Assembly: GCA_026874595.1 (NCBI GenBank)
Contig: CM049314.1
Span: 62,964,800 to 63,028,799, forward strand
Length of the DNA stretch: 64,000 bases
DNA from: Sipunculus nudus
Lineage: Eukaryota > Annelida > Sipuncula > Golfingiida > Sipunculidae
Direction of reading: 5' to 3'
Position numbers and translations under genes: made by a program. Below, one piece after another: positions 34,981-44,546 of this stretch; position 1 is the stretch's first letter, and each line of letters starts with the position of its first letter. The notes beneath the pieces are model-generated. The model was not told the DNA's origin and searched no databases. It saw nothing but the letters and a program-made list of their open reading frames with translations.

Positions 34981-35183
34981 GGAAAATACACAGTATTTTC
35001 TCGATACATCGTATCGTTCTATCTTACAGGGTCCAGCTAAACATATTTACATGTAGCAATACATAGCAATACATAAGGGTCATGTAACAAGTTGTCATTA
35101 GTTCATGCCCACGGTCTATGACACAGGGCAAAATCTAGTACACGTTTAGACTTAACTGGCTAAACATTATAGCTCATTACATC

Positions 35184-35759
35184 CTAACACTCAGGCAGTC
35201 TGCTAAGAAAATCAGGTCCATGGTTTAGTTTACCTGACACTGCTTCAATATCAAATCTAAACTCTTGTAGAACCAGTACCCATCTCATTACTCTCTTATT
35301 AGCACATTTTGATTTGCTAATACACTTTAATGGTTTGTGGTCGGTCTGAATGGTGAACGGTCTACAAGCCAGGTACATCTCAAATTTCTGTACAGACCAT
35401 ACAATTGCTAATGACTCTTTCTCGATGGTGGAGTAATTTCTCTCCCTGGGCAATAGTTTACGACTGGCATAAGCTACTGGGTGCATGATCCCCTCGTGTC
35501 TTTGCATCAGGATACAGCCAATACCCACATCAGATGCATCACATTTCAAATAAAATCGTTTACTGAAATCAGGTAGTTTCAGTATGGGAGGGTCTGACAG
35601 TTTAGCCTTTAGAGAACAGTACGCGTTCTCGTGTACGGGTTTCCAGTCTAGTTTGTTAGGTTGACCTTTACGCGTTAGATCAGTCAAGGGCACCGCTATT
35701 TCCGCATAGTTTGGCACGAATTTTCGATAGTACCCTGTAAGACCTAGGAATGCTCGCAA
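35184..35759 (-). CDS. RNase H and end of RT, frame-shifted from the upstream ORF
   Basis: Encodes the last part of the RT connection (ALRAFLGLTGYYRKFVPNYA) and a complete RNase H-like domain (KCDASDVGIG, EKESLAIVW, TDHKPL), ending SRLPEC. In the intact copy this is one frame with integrase and RT. Here an 887-bp deletion (887 is not divisible by 3) leaves it out of frame behind the 986-codon ORF, so it is probably not translated. Confidence 0.9.
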   Translation of the reverse strand: MRAFLGLTGYYRKFVPNYAEIAVPLTDLTRKGQPNKLDWKPVHENAYCSLKAKLSDPPILKLPDFSKRFYLKCDASDVGIGCILMQRHEGIMHPVAYASRKLLPRERNYSTIEKESLAIVWSVQKFEMYLACRPFTIQTDHKPLKCISKSKCANKRVMRWVLVLQEFRFDIEAVSGKLNHGPDFLSRLPEC

Positions 35760-35781
35760 AGCCTTCTTTGTCTTAGGTCTA

Positions 35782-38742
35782 TCAGTGCTCTGTTTCCCCG
35801 TCTACACCGTCAGGATCATGTATAGAATCAGGTGCGCCCTTGGCTACCGCTGCCAGAATATGCTGGGGCTCGTTTCTAGCATGGTACCGTTTCAGCATAT
35901 TCACGTGGAAGGTTTTAACCTTATCGCCAATCTTAATCCGATAGTCTAAGTCCCCAACCCTGTTTACAATAGTATAGGGGCCTTTCCACTGTACCATTAA
36001 TTTGTTCCGCTCCGTCGGGAGTAACAACAAAACTTCGTCTCCGGCCTCAAACCTGCGCGTGCATTCACCTCTATCATATAACAGTCTGTGTCTGTTCGCT
36101 GATTTGTTCAACGCCTCTCTAGCTAATGCGCATGTGTCGCTTAGTTTGTCTTGTAGGTCCAGGACGTATTGGTACGTGGTTTTAGTCTCGACGCTAGTAT
36201 CTCGCTTGGTCCACAGATCCCTTAGAATCCGCATCGGTCCTCTAACGATCCTACCATAGAGCAACTCAAAGGGTGAGAACCCTGTGCTCTCATGTGGCGC
36301 TTCTCGGTACACAAAAAGCACGGCGCTGAGGTACCGATCCCAATCTCGCGGTCTTTCCTCGCACATCCGTTTCAACATTAACTTTAACGTTCCATTGAAT
36401 CTCTCCACCATTCCGTTGCACATAGGATGGTAAGGAGTAGTGGTGAGCTGTCTTACAGACAAAACACGGCTAACTTCTCGCATGAGGTCTGATGTAAATT
36501 GTGTTCCCATGTCAGTAAGCACCTCTGACGGCACTCCTAACCGCGCATAAATATCAACTAGCGCATCAGCCACAGAGACTGTATCTATGTTCTTTAAAGC
36601 AACAGCCTCCGGATATCTAGTGGCATAATCCATAACGGTCAGAATATACCTGTGACCTCTCTCAGACGCTGGATGGATCGGCCCAACCAGATCCATCGAA
36701 ATTCTACGCCAGGGCTCATCAATTAATGGCATCTGGCCTAACGTAGCTCCAGGCACCTTGCCTTTCGGTATGGTTTTCTGGCAAATGGGACAAGACTTGC
36801 AAAACTCAGCAATGTCATTATACATCCCTTTCCAGAAAAACTGAGTTCTCACGCGGTCGTGCGTTTTGTCTATGCCCTGATGGCCCGCCATAACCGCTTC
36901 GTGACCCATCCTCATTACGTCGTACCGTAACGTCTGAGGTACCACCACTCGAGATCCATCTTGATCTCCCCGTTTATCACTCACAACCCGAACTAAATAT
37001 CCGTCCTCAATTCTAAATGGACTATCATTTCTAGCCTCTCTAGCTAGCCTCCAATACGGCGCTAAAGACCCATCCTCCTCCTGCGCCTTCAAAAATTCGG
37101 CCGGACTCACATCGGCAACTGGGCTTGCAACATTCAAGCTACGCGTCGGTATCTGTTTCTCTCGTGCAGCGCTCCGTGTCTCCACCGCGGACGACACCTC
37201 CTTTTGTGACTCTACACCGTCACACACTATGCCTGAGGACCGCTCAGACTTCCACGTAGGGTCCGGATCATACGGACCACGCGCTCCCGCTACGTTACCT
37301 AGCGCTAAATCACATACAGCATCCCCGACCACCATTGCCTCGATAGTACCGACAAAGTACGCACAGTCCACATTAATCCTAGCCGTAGGAAATTGTCTTA
37401 CAGACCCGTCGAACAACCTACACTCGACCTGGTGTCCGGTGAACTGATTCGGCTCCACGTACGACTCACGTATTCCTGCCGAGGAACATCCCGAATCCCG
37501 CAGCACCCTCGCTGACTTACCATTCACCAGCCCTTCACACACAGGTAACGAGATTCCGCCTTCTGTCTGGGCAGCAAATCCTAACGACTGACTCGGACTC
37601 TCTACTTCCGGTTTCACCGCACCGACTGTCTCCGTTTCCGCCTCGACTACTGCCATTGACATAGTCTCCGGTTTCTGTTTTGGGTTATACGGGGGGCTAA
37701 AATTAGTCCTATACCTCTGCTGATCGCCAGCAGCACGCCCTACTTGAGGGGAAGACCTAGGCCTCGACCGGGTACTAGTCTTACATTCCCGCGCCTTATG
37801 TCCCAGTTCATTACATAAATAACATCTGATGCCTCCTGATGGCTTAAATGTCTGACCGCCCGGACTGCGCTCAACCTCTCGCTTCTCTCTAGGCTGAGAT
37901 ACCGGTTGCGCTGGACGCGGCACATTATTGCCATAACGAGGACCTGCTGTAAGGCTGTGTACACCGTGAGCCTCCGTATAACTCTCGGCTAAGTCTACCA
38001 TACTATCAAAGTCACGACACCGTCTCTCTTTCAAAAACATAGAGAGATCCCTACTACAGCAGTTTACGAACTGCTCACACATCAACAGGTTAACTACCCC
38101 GTCGTAGTCACCTCCGACCCCTGCCATCCCTATCCAATGGTCTAGGTATCCACTCAGTCTCACCGCAAACTGACTCGGCGTTTCGCCTCGCTCAGGCCTA
38201 CAAGTCCGAAACTTGTGTCGATAACCCTCTTCGGTCATTTGGTATCGCTTTAACAAGGCTATCTTTAACTTATCGTAATCCATGGCCTCACTAACCGATA
38301 ACTGTGTGTAAGTCCCTAGCGCCATACTCCGCAGTAACGGACTCAGGTGTAACGCCCAATTCTCCCTATCATAGCCTTGACATACAGCTAATCGTTCAAA
38401 TCGCTCAAGAAACGCATCTAGCTGATCGTGAGCCTCATCAAAAGGTGGAAGCTGGATTTTCGGGAATACATCCCTACTTCTCTCTTCTTTAACCCCAGAG
38501 TCAGACTTTAACCTTAGAACCTCTATTTCGTGGGCTCTAGCCTCTCGCTCGCGCTCTAATTCCCGCTGCTCACGCTCTAATTCCCGCTCTAATTCCCGCT
38601 GTTCCTTCTCTATTTCACGTTGCCTAGCTCTTTCCTCACGTTCTTCATCCGCACGCCGTCTAGCCTCAACATAATCTTGTAAAGCCTGGTCCTTAAGCCC
38701 CAAGGCCTGTCCGCATCTAACAAGTGACTCTAACGTTTCCAT
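35782..38742 (-). CDS. Gag-protease-integrase polyprotein of the LTR element
   Basis: A 986-codon ORF starting in good context (ACCATGG). In order: a highly charged Glu/Arg coiled-coil-like N-terminus (about residues 25-80), a Gag core, a CCHC zinc knuckle (CYLCNELGHKARECK), an aspartic-protease-like LRDSGCSSAG, the integrase HHCC zinc domain (GHEAVMAGHQG ... CKSCPICQK), the DD35E core (MDLVGP, TDMGTQF, NGMVERFNG) and a GPY/F-type C-terminal module (WKGPYTIVNRVG). No premature stop is present up to the deletion, where the frame ends at once. Integrase directly follows protease, with RT placed after it: the reverse of ordinary Ty3/gypsy order. Confidence 0.95.
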   Translation of the reverse strand: METLESLVRCGQALGLKDQALQDYVEARRRADEEREERARQREIEKEQRELERELEREQRELEREREARAHEIEVLRLKSDSGVKEERSRDVFPKIQLPPFDEAHDQLDAFLERFERLAVCQGYDRENWALHLSPLLRSMALGTYTQLSVSEAMDYDKLKIALLKRYQMTEEGYRHKFRTCRPERGETPSQFAVRLSGYLDHWIGMAGVGGDYDGVVNLLMCEQFVNCCSRDLSMFLKERRCRDFDSMVDLAESYTEAHGVHSLTAGPRYGNNVPRPAQPVSQPREKREVERSPGGQTFKPSGGIRCYLCNELGHKARECKTSTRSRPRSSPQVGRAAGDQQRYRTNFSPPYNPKQKPETMSMAVVEAETETVGAVKPEVESPSQSLGFAAQTEGGISLPVCEGLVNGKSARVLRDSGCSSAGIRESYVEPNQFTGHQVECRLFDGSVRQFPTARINVDCAYFVGTIEAMVVGDAVCDLALGNVAGARGPYDPDPTWKSERSSGIVCDGVESQKEVSSAVETRSAAREKQIPTRSLNVASPVADVSPAEFLKAQEEDGSLAPYWRLAREARNDSPFRIEDGYLVRVVSDKRGDQDGSRVVVPQTLRYDVMRMGHEAVMAGHQGIDKTHDRVRTQFFWKGMYNDIAEFCKSCPICQKTIPKGKVPGATLGQMPLIDEPWRRISMDLVGPIHPASERGHRYILTVMDYATRYPEAVALKNIDTVSVADALVDIYARLGVPSEVLTDMGTQFTSDLMREVSRVLSVRQLTTTPYHPMCNGMVERFNGTLKLMLKRMCEERPRDWDRYLSAVLFVYREAPHESTGFSPFELLYGRIVRGPMRILRDLWTKRDTSVETKTTYQYVLDLQDKLSDTCALAREALNKSANRHRLLYDRGECTRRFEAGDEVLLLLPTERNKLMVQWKGPYTIVNRVGDLDYRIKIGDKVKTFHVNMLKRYHARNEPQHILAAVAKGAPDSIHDPDGVDGETEH

Positions 38743-39098
38743 GGTAACGCTCTAACCTAGTAAGATTCCAGTATCTAGTAATATCCGCTCTTAAAAATCC
38801 GTAAATACGTACTGTTAAAGCCAACCTAACGAACCGGCGGTATCCGTACAATAACACTACGGTAGCTCTACGCATCAAAATTCTACTTGTACGGACGGAC
38901 GGACGGAAGGTCGGACGAAGGGTCAGACGGATGGACGGATGGATATCAAGATATCAATAAACACCATGCACCTATGATTACCATGCCAATCGGGAGGGGT
39001 AAACTTACCTGTCAAGAGACCCTACCACGTGACCAATCACAAACTAGTGTAGAAAAAATTATACCAGGGCGTATCTAACAACATCAAAAATTTTCACT

Positions 39099-39287
39099 CT
39101 AATCTGGGTTTATATCAACCCAATAATGATGTCCAGGTATCACTGAACTAGCATTTCTCACAAAACATGCATGTGTTCTAGCCAAATCTACAAGGTATAT
39201 GCCGATCTTGAAACAATGTTGTGCTTCAGGTAATATTCTCACTGAATAAATATTAACTCCTAACAGTGGGGTAATTTCATTGTGCAA
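39099..39287 (-). CDS. Small leader ORF of the LTR element (62 codons)
   Basis: Sense-strand ORF between primer-binding site and Gag. It matches the equivalent ORF at 47682-47870 with one residue changed. No recognised function; the two elements are so similar that conservation says little. Confidence 0.3.
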   Translation of the reverse strand: MHNEITPLLGVNIYSVRILPEAQHCFKIGIYLVDLARTHACFVRNASSVIPGHHYWVDINPD

Positions 39288-39439
39288 GTATACACTACAA
39301 CATCAGTTTGGTGTCATTTCCAATTATTAATTCAGATCAACTCTAGTTTGAGTATATGAATGTCTGGTTTCAGTACTGTTTTCTCAGTTCAAAACTTCTG
39401 AAACTTACTGTAATTAGCCAGTTTTTTAAGGCTAATTAT

Positions 39440-39457
39440 ATCCTGGCACGCTCGCCA
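39440..39457 (-). other. Primer-binding site, minus-strand element
   Basis: Sense strand TGGCGAGCGTGCCAGGAT, five bases from the 5' LTR. TGG is expected opposite a tRNA CCA end; the tRNA identity could not be settled. Confidence 0.6.
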
Positions 39458-39462
39458 TACAA

Positions 39463-40712
39463 TGTCACCCCTAACTTAACATGAAAACTTTACAACGGAT
39501 ATATCCTATAAAACAATAGGATGGGTTAACGCTCGCCACTTGATTTCATTAATCAAGAAATTAGATCCCGGTCATTACAGGTGACATTTCCAGGTTCTTT
39601 TAAGGACGTGTATAAAAATACCAGACAATCATACACCCAGATCAATAGAAACTATGAGACATCAGGTTAAATTCACAAATATAATTCAAGACAATACTTA
39701 CAAAGACGTAGATGTGTGCGCGTTGATGTGTCAATACGACAGTCCTTCACATTAAAAATACAGGATATTTACCGAATCCGTGGTTTGTATAAAAAAACCA
39801 TAAAGTCCAGTTCCTTCAGAGATCTCTGGTTACTGTTTTGTGTAGAATCTAGCGTATGGTTAGCAGCATATAGTCTTTCTGAGTTTAGCGATCTTCAACT
39901 GATCTTGCTTGTCAGCGACCCGGGTATGTTTACGTTCACTTGAATGCAATAGAGCTCTTTGATTACGAGGAGCTAAGAGTCCTTGACCTTGCTCTTGTAG
40001 CAACGGTTTCACGGCTTACGGCGGTTATGTATCTAGGTCAAGCTGAACTAGGCCGGCAGGTGACAAACGCTCTCTCACTTTATCGCCAATACGAAGCTCT
40101 GTCGGCAGCACGGCTGAGTTCTCATGAGCTGGGTCTATGCCTCATGTAGAAGCTTGCTTCTATGCCGTTCCTGGCGTTTCAATGTTCGTGCGTGCGTGCT
40201 GCCACCTCAAGCTTCAAGACCCAACTGAAGGCAGCTTCCAGCGTCTCTCCCTGAACTCTGACGTCACAATCGTCGTCACAATACGGCGATCCGGTTCTCT
40301 GATTGGCTTATTTCTCAAGTGTCCCATATAAGGATATATGTGACCTAGTTTGACTGTTAGCGTCACCATGGCGACCCACATACCAAATGTAACAATTACA
40401 CACGATGCGTGACACGGATAAATCAGCTGATAGCCGATGGGATTCCATACAAGAATACACAATATATATATATATATACAATCAAGACCTGTCAACGCTT
40501 TAGGATGACGCTTCACGTCAATATCAATAGAGAACAGACTTCGTTAAACTATGATACAAAACACCGTACATATTGTCACCGATTTCTGGTGACCAGACTT
40601 CGTTAAACTATGATACAAAACACCGTACATATTGTCACCGATTTCTGGTGACCAGACTTCGTTAAACTATGATACAAAACACCGTACATATTGTCACCGA
40701 TTTCTGGTGACA
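39463..40712 (-). repeat. 5' LTR of the minus-strand element
   Basis: Partner of the LTR at 33712-34963, with the same three 59-bp units at its U3 start and an ATAAT duplication immediately outside (40713-40717). Confidence 0.95.
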
Positions 40713-40717
40713 ATAAT

Positions 40718-41030
40718 GTAAAATAACATTACATGGTATAACTGATTCATTTAGGATTTTGGTTGGTCGAATAGGGTTTCAATCAAAATAATCTATAACC
40801 CATCTGATAATGCTGGTCCATCTTAATATCCACCTTGTATTTTTTTCTTGTTTTTGTGCCGTTTAATACCCCCTTCATTGCCAGTTAACAATACTGTGAG
40901 CATTATAAGTCAAGAAGTAATGGACAGGTTTCTTTCATATCATGCATATACATAGACATGGGTTATGGGATGACGCTGTTTATTTAAACTGGGGTCATGA
41001 CCTTTCCTATGAGAGTGGCCTTGACCTTGA
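40718..41030. other. Gene B intron 3 flank
   Basis: Pre-insertion flank of the LTR element; AT-rich, no feature seen. Confidence 0.5.
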
Positions 41031-42000
41031 ATATTGCCATATATGGTGAAAATCACACAAAATCATAAATATCTCAATAAGGGATGCATGGATTGGTCAA
41101 AAAATCAAATTGACCGAAGATCTGGGATAGCTTTGTCTTTTGCGGAAGACAGGTGGTGCCACCTTATGTCTTTCTATTGTTTTCGTGCCTTTAATACCCC
41201 ATCATTGCCACTTGACAGTAATATCAGCATTAAAAGTCTAAAACTTATGGACAGATTACGCAGAAAATTGTGCATGTACATTGATCTTGGCTACCTCTAT
41301 GTTGTATTCAAGACTGGTGGCGCCATCTGCAATTGTTTGCCGTGGAGTCCATCTGTTCATGTACTTTTGGTGAAAATTGCTCATATCTCTGGAGTGGTTC
41401 CAGGCATTGGTCTGAATTTGACATGTCCATCCATCTTTGAAAGTTTTCTCGTAAACCAGACAGGTGGCGCCACCTACCTTACCGTTTTTGCAGAACAAAT
41501 TAATGCCCTTTTCTCAATAGTGATTTGCCCTATTTGCCTGAAGTTGTGCCTATCCATAGATCTTGCACTACTCCATCTTTTATTCAAGACTGGTGGCGCC
41601 ATCTGCAATTGTTTTGCCGTGGCATCCATCTGTACATGTGCTTTTAGTGAAAATTACTTATATCTCTGGAGTGGTTCAAGGTATTTATCAGAAATTTGGC
41701 ATGTCCATCCATCTTTGAAAGTTTTCTCGTAAACCAGACAGGTGGTGCCACCTACCTTTCCTTTTTTTGAAGAATAAATTAATGCCTTTTTCTGAGGGAT
41801 TTGGCCTATTGGCCTGTTATTGTGTATATCAATATATCTTGGACTTCATCTTGTATGCAAGACTGGTGGCGCCATCTACAATAGTTTTGCCGTGGCGGAC
41901 ATCTGTATATGTGCTTTCGGTGAAAATTGCTCCTTTTCATAAGAGTGATTCTCTGTATTGGCCCCATATTTGTCGAAAAATATTGTTTCTAAAGTTATAA
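41030..42000. repeat. Tandem repeat of about 275 bp, around three units
   Basis: CAAGACTGGTGGCGCCATCT recurs at about 41310, 41587 and 41860 (spacing 277 then 273), with CATCCATCTTTGAAAGTTTT and ACAGGTGG(C/T)GCCACCTACCTT between. A more diverged start (GGTGGTGCCACCTTATG) lies near 41152. Units are diverged, so the array is old. The 232-codon ORF across it is repeat-derived. Confidence 0.85.
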
Positions 42001-42776
42001 GTATATGCTGCTGATGATAGGGGGGGGGGACTTTTCTTAAAGGGGGGATTTATTGCCTGGCAATAAATACTATGGCACCTGCGGTGCCAAGAAATATCTA
42101 GTTATTCATGAATCCCTGCCTGTCAAATTAGTAGTTTTAGCCAAACTACTCCGTATAAAATGCAATTCTTAGGAACATGACATTTAGTAGAGTCTATTCT
42201 GCAGAATTAAAAAGTAAAAAAAAAATTAAAATCCTTATTCACAGACTTCTAAACAAATATGTCTTATTATAAAAAAAAATAAATCTTAAGGAAAAACTGA
42301 TCGATGAACCAAAGAAATCGAAAAAGTAAGTAATAATGCATTAGTGCTTCAAAAAGGACCCTTAACATGTAATTGTTAACATAAACACTTGTTTATCTTA
42401 ATCATCATGTATTTTTATTAAAATAAACGCTCATGAGTGAATTTGGATGCTTATTTGTTGACCAGGTCACATGACATGACGATTTCCCTCTTTGACTTTG
42501 CATATGATTTGTGAATTGGCAAAAATAGGTGCCGTTCCAGGCCACCAGCCGCCTACTAGTCACAGGTTTCGCGAGGTTGTCGCGGTAACCAATTGTACAC
42601 AGCGCCCCTGGCGGCCACTGATATGCCTAATTTATACAAAAAATAGACATCCCCAACCAACTAGCTAGATAACCAACCAAGACAAATCAATATAGATCTG
42701 TAATCTCCTAATTATACCAAATTGATATTTTCTAATTGAAAAATTAATGAAACCTCGTAATTTAAGCCTACTATAC
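42001..42776 (-). other. Gene B intron 3, 5' part
   Basis: AT-rich with a poly-G tract near 42020; it ends at the donor GTATAG of exon 3. Nothing else seen. Confidence 0.6.
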
Positions 42777-43109
42777 CTGAAGATTATGATCGTGACCTGT
42801 GATGAACAGTTCCGCGTTGTATCTGTTTAGAAGTGGGACAATATCCTGCTCAATGATCTGGGTTCCTGGACCGTGCAGCCAGCCAGTCGTGAAAGCGGGA
42901 TGATGCCCAAACACAATGATCATGGCGCCCATTGACGACGAGAGTTGGTTCTCCAGCCACGTGACCTGGTCTCGCCAGCCGGGGTTTTCCCAAAATATGG
43001 CCTCGGTATCGAGAGCGATGAAATGTACTCGGCCCAAAGGGGAATCCCTGTAGAAGGTGTGGTACACGCTGGGAAAATACCATCGGTCTTCTGTCTCCCC
43101 AAATAAAAC
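42777..43109 (-). CDS. Purple acid phosphatase gene B, exon 3
   Basis: 111 codons from VLFGETEDRWYFPSVYHTFY through VHFIALDTEA, WLENQL, IIVFGHHPAF (metal-ligand GHH) and LFITGHDHNLQ (GHDH, two ligands). The acceptor is CGTTACAG and the donor GTATAG after CTTCAG, both phase 0. In gene A the same protein region is split at two other places (after SIYR and AGR) and has no introns at these two sites. As in gene A, the repression loop of mammalian TRAP is missing. Confidence 0.93.
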
Positions 43110-44104
43110 CTGTAACGTATACATGCGTATATGTCAGTAATACGCATGTATTATTAAGTGCTCCCTTTCTCTAATCGTCTTTTGGTTGTATTTATATTGT
43201 TGCTTCCGCCAGGAGGGCATGCGTTCATCCCCGTTCGTGTATGTGGGTGTTTTTTATACAACGTAACTACATCAATCTACCTGAAACATAATTTGCGCAA
43301 TCTTAAACAGAATCTAAAGGAATTTCGGGAATGAGCTAATAAAGAATTTAGCGTGGATCCGGCTATTGATTCGGATTTAGGAACTTCGTCAGGATTAAGA
43401 GGATGTTTAAATCGATCGAGTCATACCCTGCTCCATTTCAGATCTCCCCGTTACCATTTTACCAATGTCTGTTCAGATAACTGTCATTTACAAACATGAA
43501 TAAACCGGAAAATATACGTGTAGATTTTTATTTGCCTTGTGCTTGTATACAATATTACATGCTCTAATATGATTTGAGATTTTATGTGTTTCAAATGCTT
43601 GATGTGTTTTATTTCATAAAGCAACCCAGACCCAAAAGATTTATCATTAACCTGAATCAGCGAGATAGGCACTCTGGTTGGTCACAGGGGTAAAACAAAT
43701 TAGGTTAAACCTAATATGAAATCACTTTCACAAAAGTAGTGGGTGCATGAACTGGAAAGTATTAAGCAGGTAGCTTTGACCCTTTACAAGGTCGTTAGTG
43801 TCATCCCCCAACCCCAACCAATGGGCTCCTCACTAACAAACGCCATGGTCATTTATAGCCACAAACAGATTAAAAAATATTATTTCTTAAAAAGAAAAGT
43901 CCCCCTGTTTATGGGAGATTATTAATTTAATATAGAAAACAAGTTTTTTATATTAATGTTCTTGTCCGATTCAATTAATAATACCAGAAAAGCAGAAATT
44001 CTGATTCATTGAAAACAAAAAAAATGCAAGGTTCTCTTTTTATTTAAGAGTATCGACCCATTAAATCATTGCAGAAACCCATTTATCTACATATACATCT
44101 ATAT
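43110..44104 (-). other. Gene B intron 2
   Basis: About 1.1 kb of AT-rich sequence between exons 3 and 2; its 5' end is the 41-bp tandem repeat. No other feature. Confidence 0.6.
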
Positions 44105-44285
44105 ATTTTTATTTTATTTAATTGATGTTTACCTGTGTGATTTACCTGGTTGTATTTTTGTACCCAATTCAAGATTTGTGTTTTACATGCTTGTATTTCT
44201 GTATCCAATTCATGATTTGTGTTTTGCCTGCTTGTATTTCTGTATCCAATTCGAGATTTGTGTTTTACCTGGTTGTATTCACAGC
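44105..44285 (-). repeat. 41-bp tandem repeat that includes the exon 2 splice donor
   Basis: On the + strand the word (G/C)(G/C)TTGTATT recurs at 44148, 44189, 44230 and 44271, exactly 41 bp apart. On the gene strand each unit is ATACAA(C/G)CA(G/T)-G(T/C)AAA..., so the last exon 2 codons and donor were copied three times into the intron. The outermost copy keeps a good donor (CAACCAG|GTAAAT at 44146); the two middle ones are weakened (GCAGGCAAA, GCATGTAAA). Confidence 0.9.
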
Positions 44286-44546
44286 CATCCCCGCAGTAGT
44301 GGTCATGGTTACCCACGCTGATATACCAGACCAAGGATCCAATGGACTCATTAGCATACATGTTACGCCATTTTGTGTCCAGCTGAGGGTCAGTGGGTGA
44401 GTCCACTCCGTCAGGGTAGAAATTGTCCCCCAGTGAAAAAATGAAATCGGCCGGTCTGCGCGCGCACCATGTTACCATGGCATCCCTGACTGACATTTGC
44501 TCCTCCTCTCCAGTGCCCCAGTCGCCAATGCCGATTGCACGGAACG
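44269..44546 (-). CDS. Purple acid phosphatase gene B, exon 2
   Basis: 278 bases giving FRAIGIGDWGTGEEEQ (GDWG), FIFSLGDNFYPDGVDS (GDNFY) and WYISVGNHDHYCGDGCEYNQ (GNHDH, as in human TRAP). The acceptor is TTGAAG ending at 44547; one base comes from exon 1, making Ala. The donor at 44268 is GTAAAA after AACCAG. The frame stays open past the donor through the tandem repeat. Confidence 0.93.

Larger units (their letters stand above)
33712..40712 (-). mobile_element. Gmr1-type LTR retrotransposon, RT-deleted copy
   Basis: A 7.0-kb element in intron 3 of gene B, same strand as the gene. Two LTRs (33712-34963 and 39463-40712) begin TGTCACC and end GGTGACA; the target duplication ATAAT is present at 33707-33711 and 40713-40717. 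Internal order along the minus strand is primer-binding site, leader, Gag, protease, integrase, deletion, end of RT, RNase H, polypurine tract. The two LTRs differ at only a few positions, so the insertion is recent. It lacks the RT core and could move only with enzymes from another copy. Confidence 0.95.

Noticed and set aside
41034-41732. 232-codon ORF
   Set aside because: It lies wholly in a 275-bp tandem repeat and repeats itself with that period; no domain.
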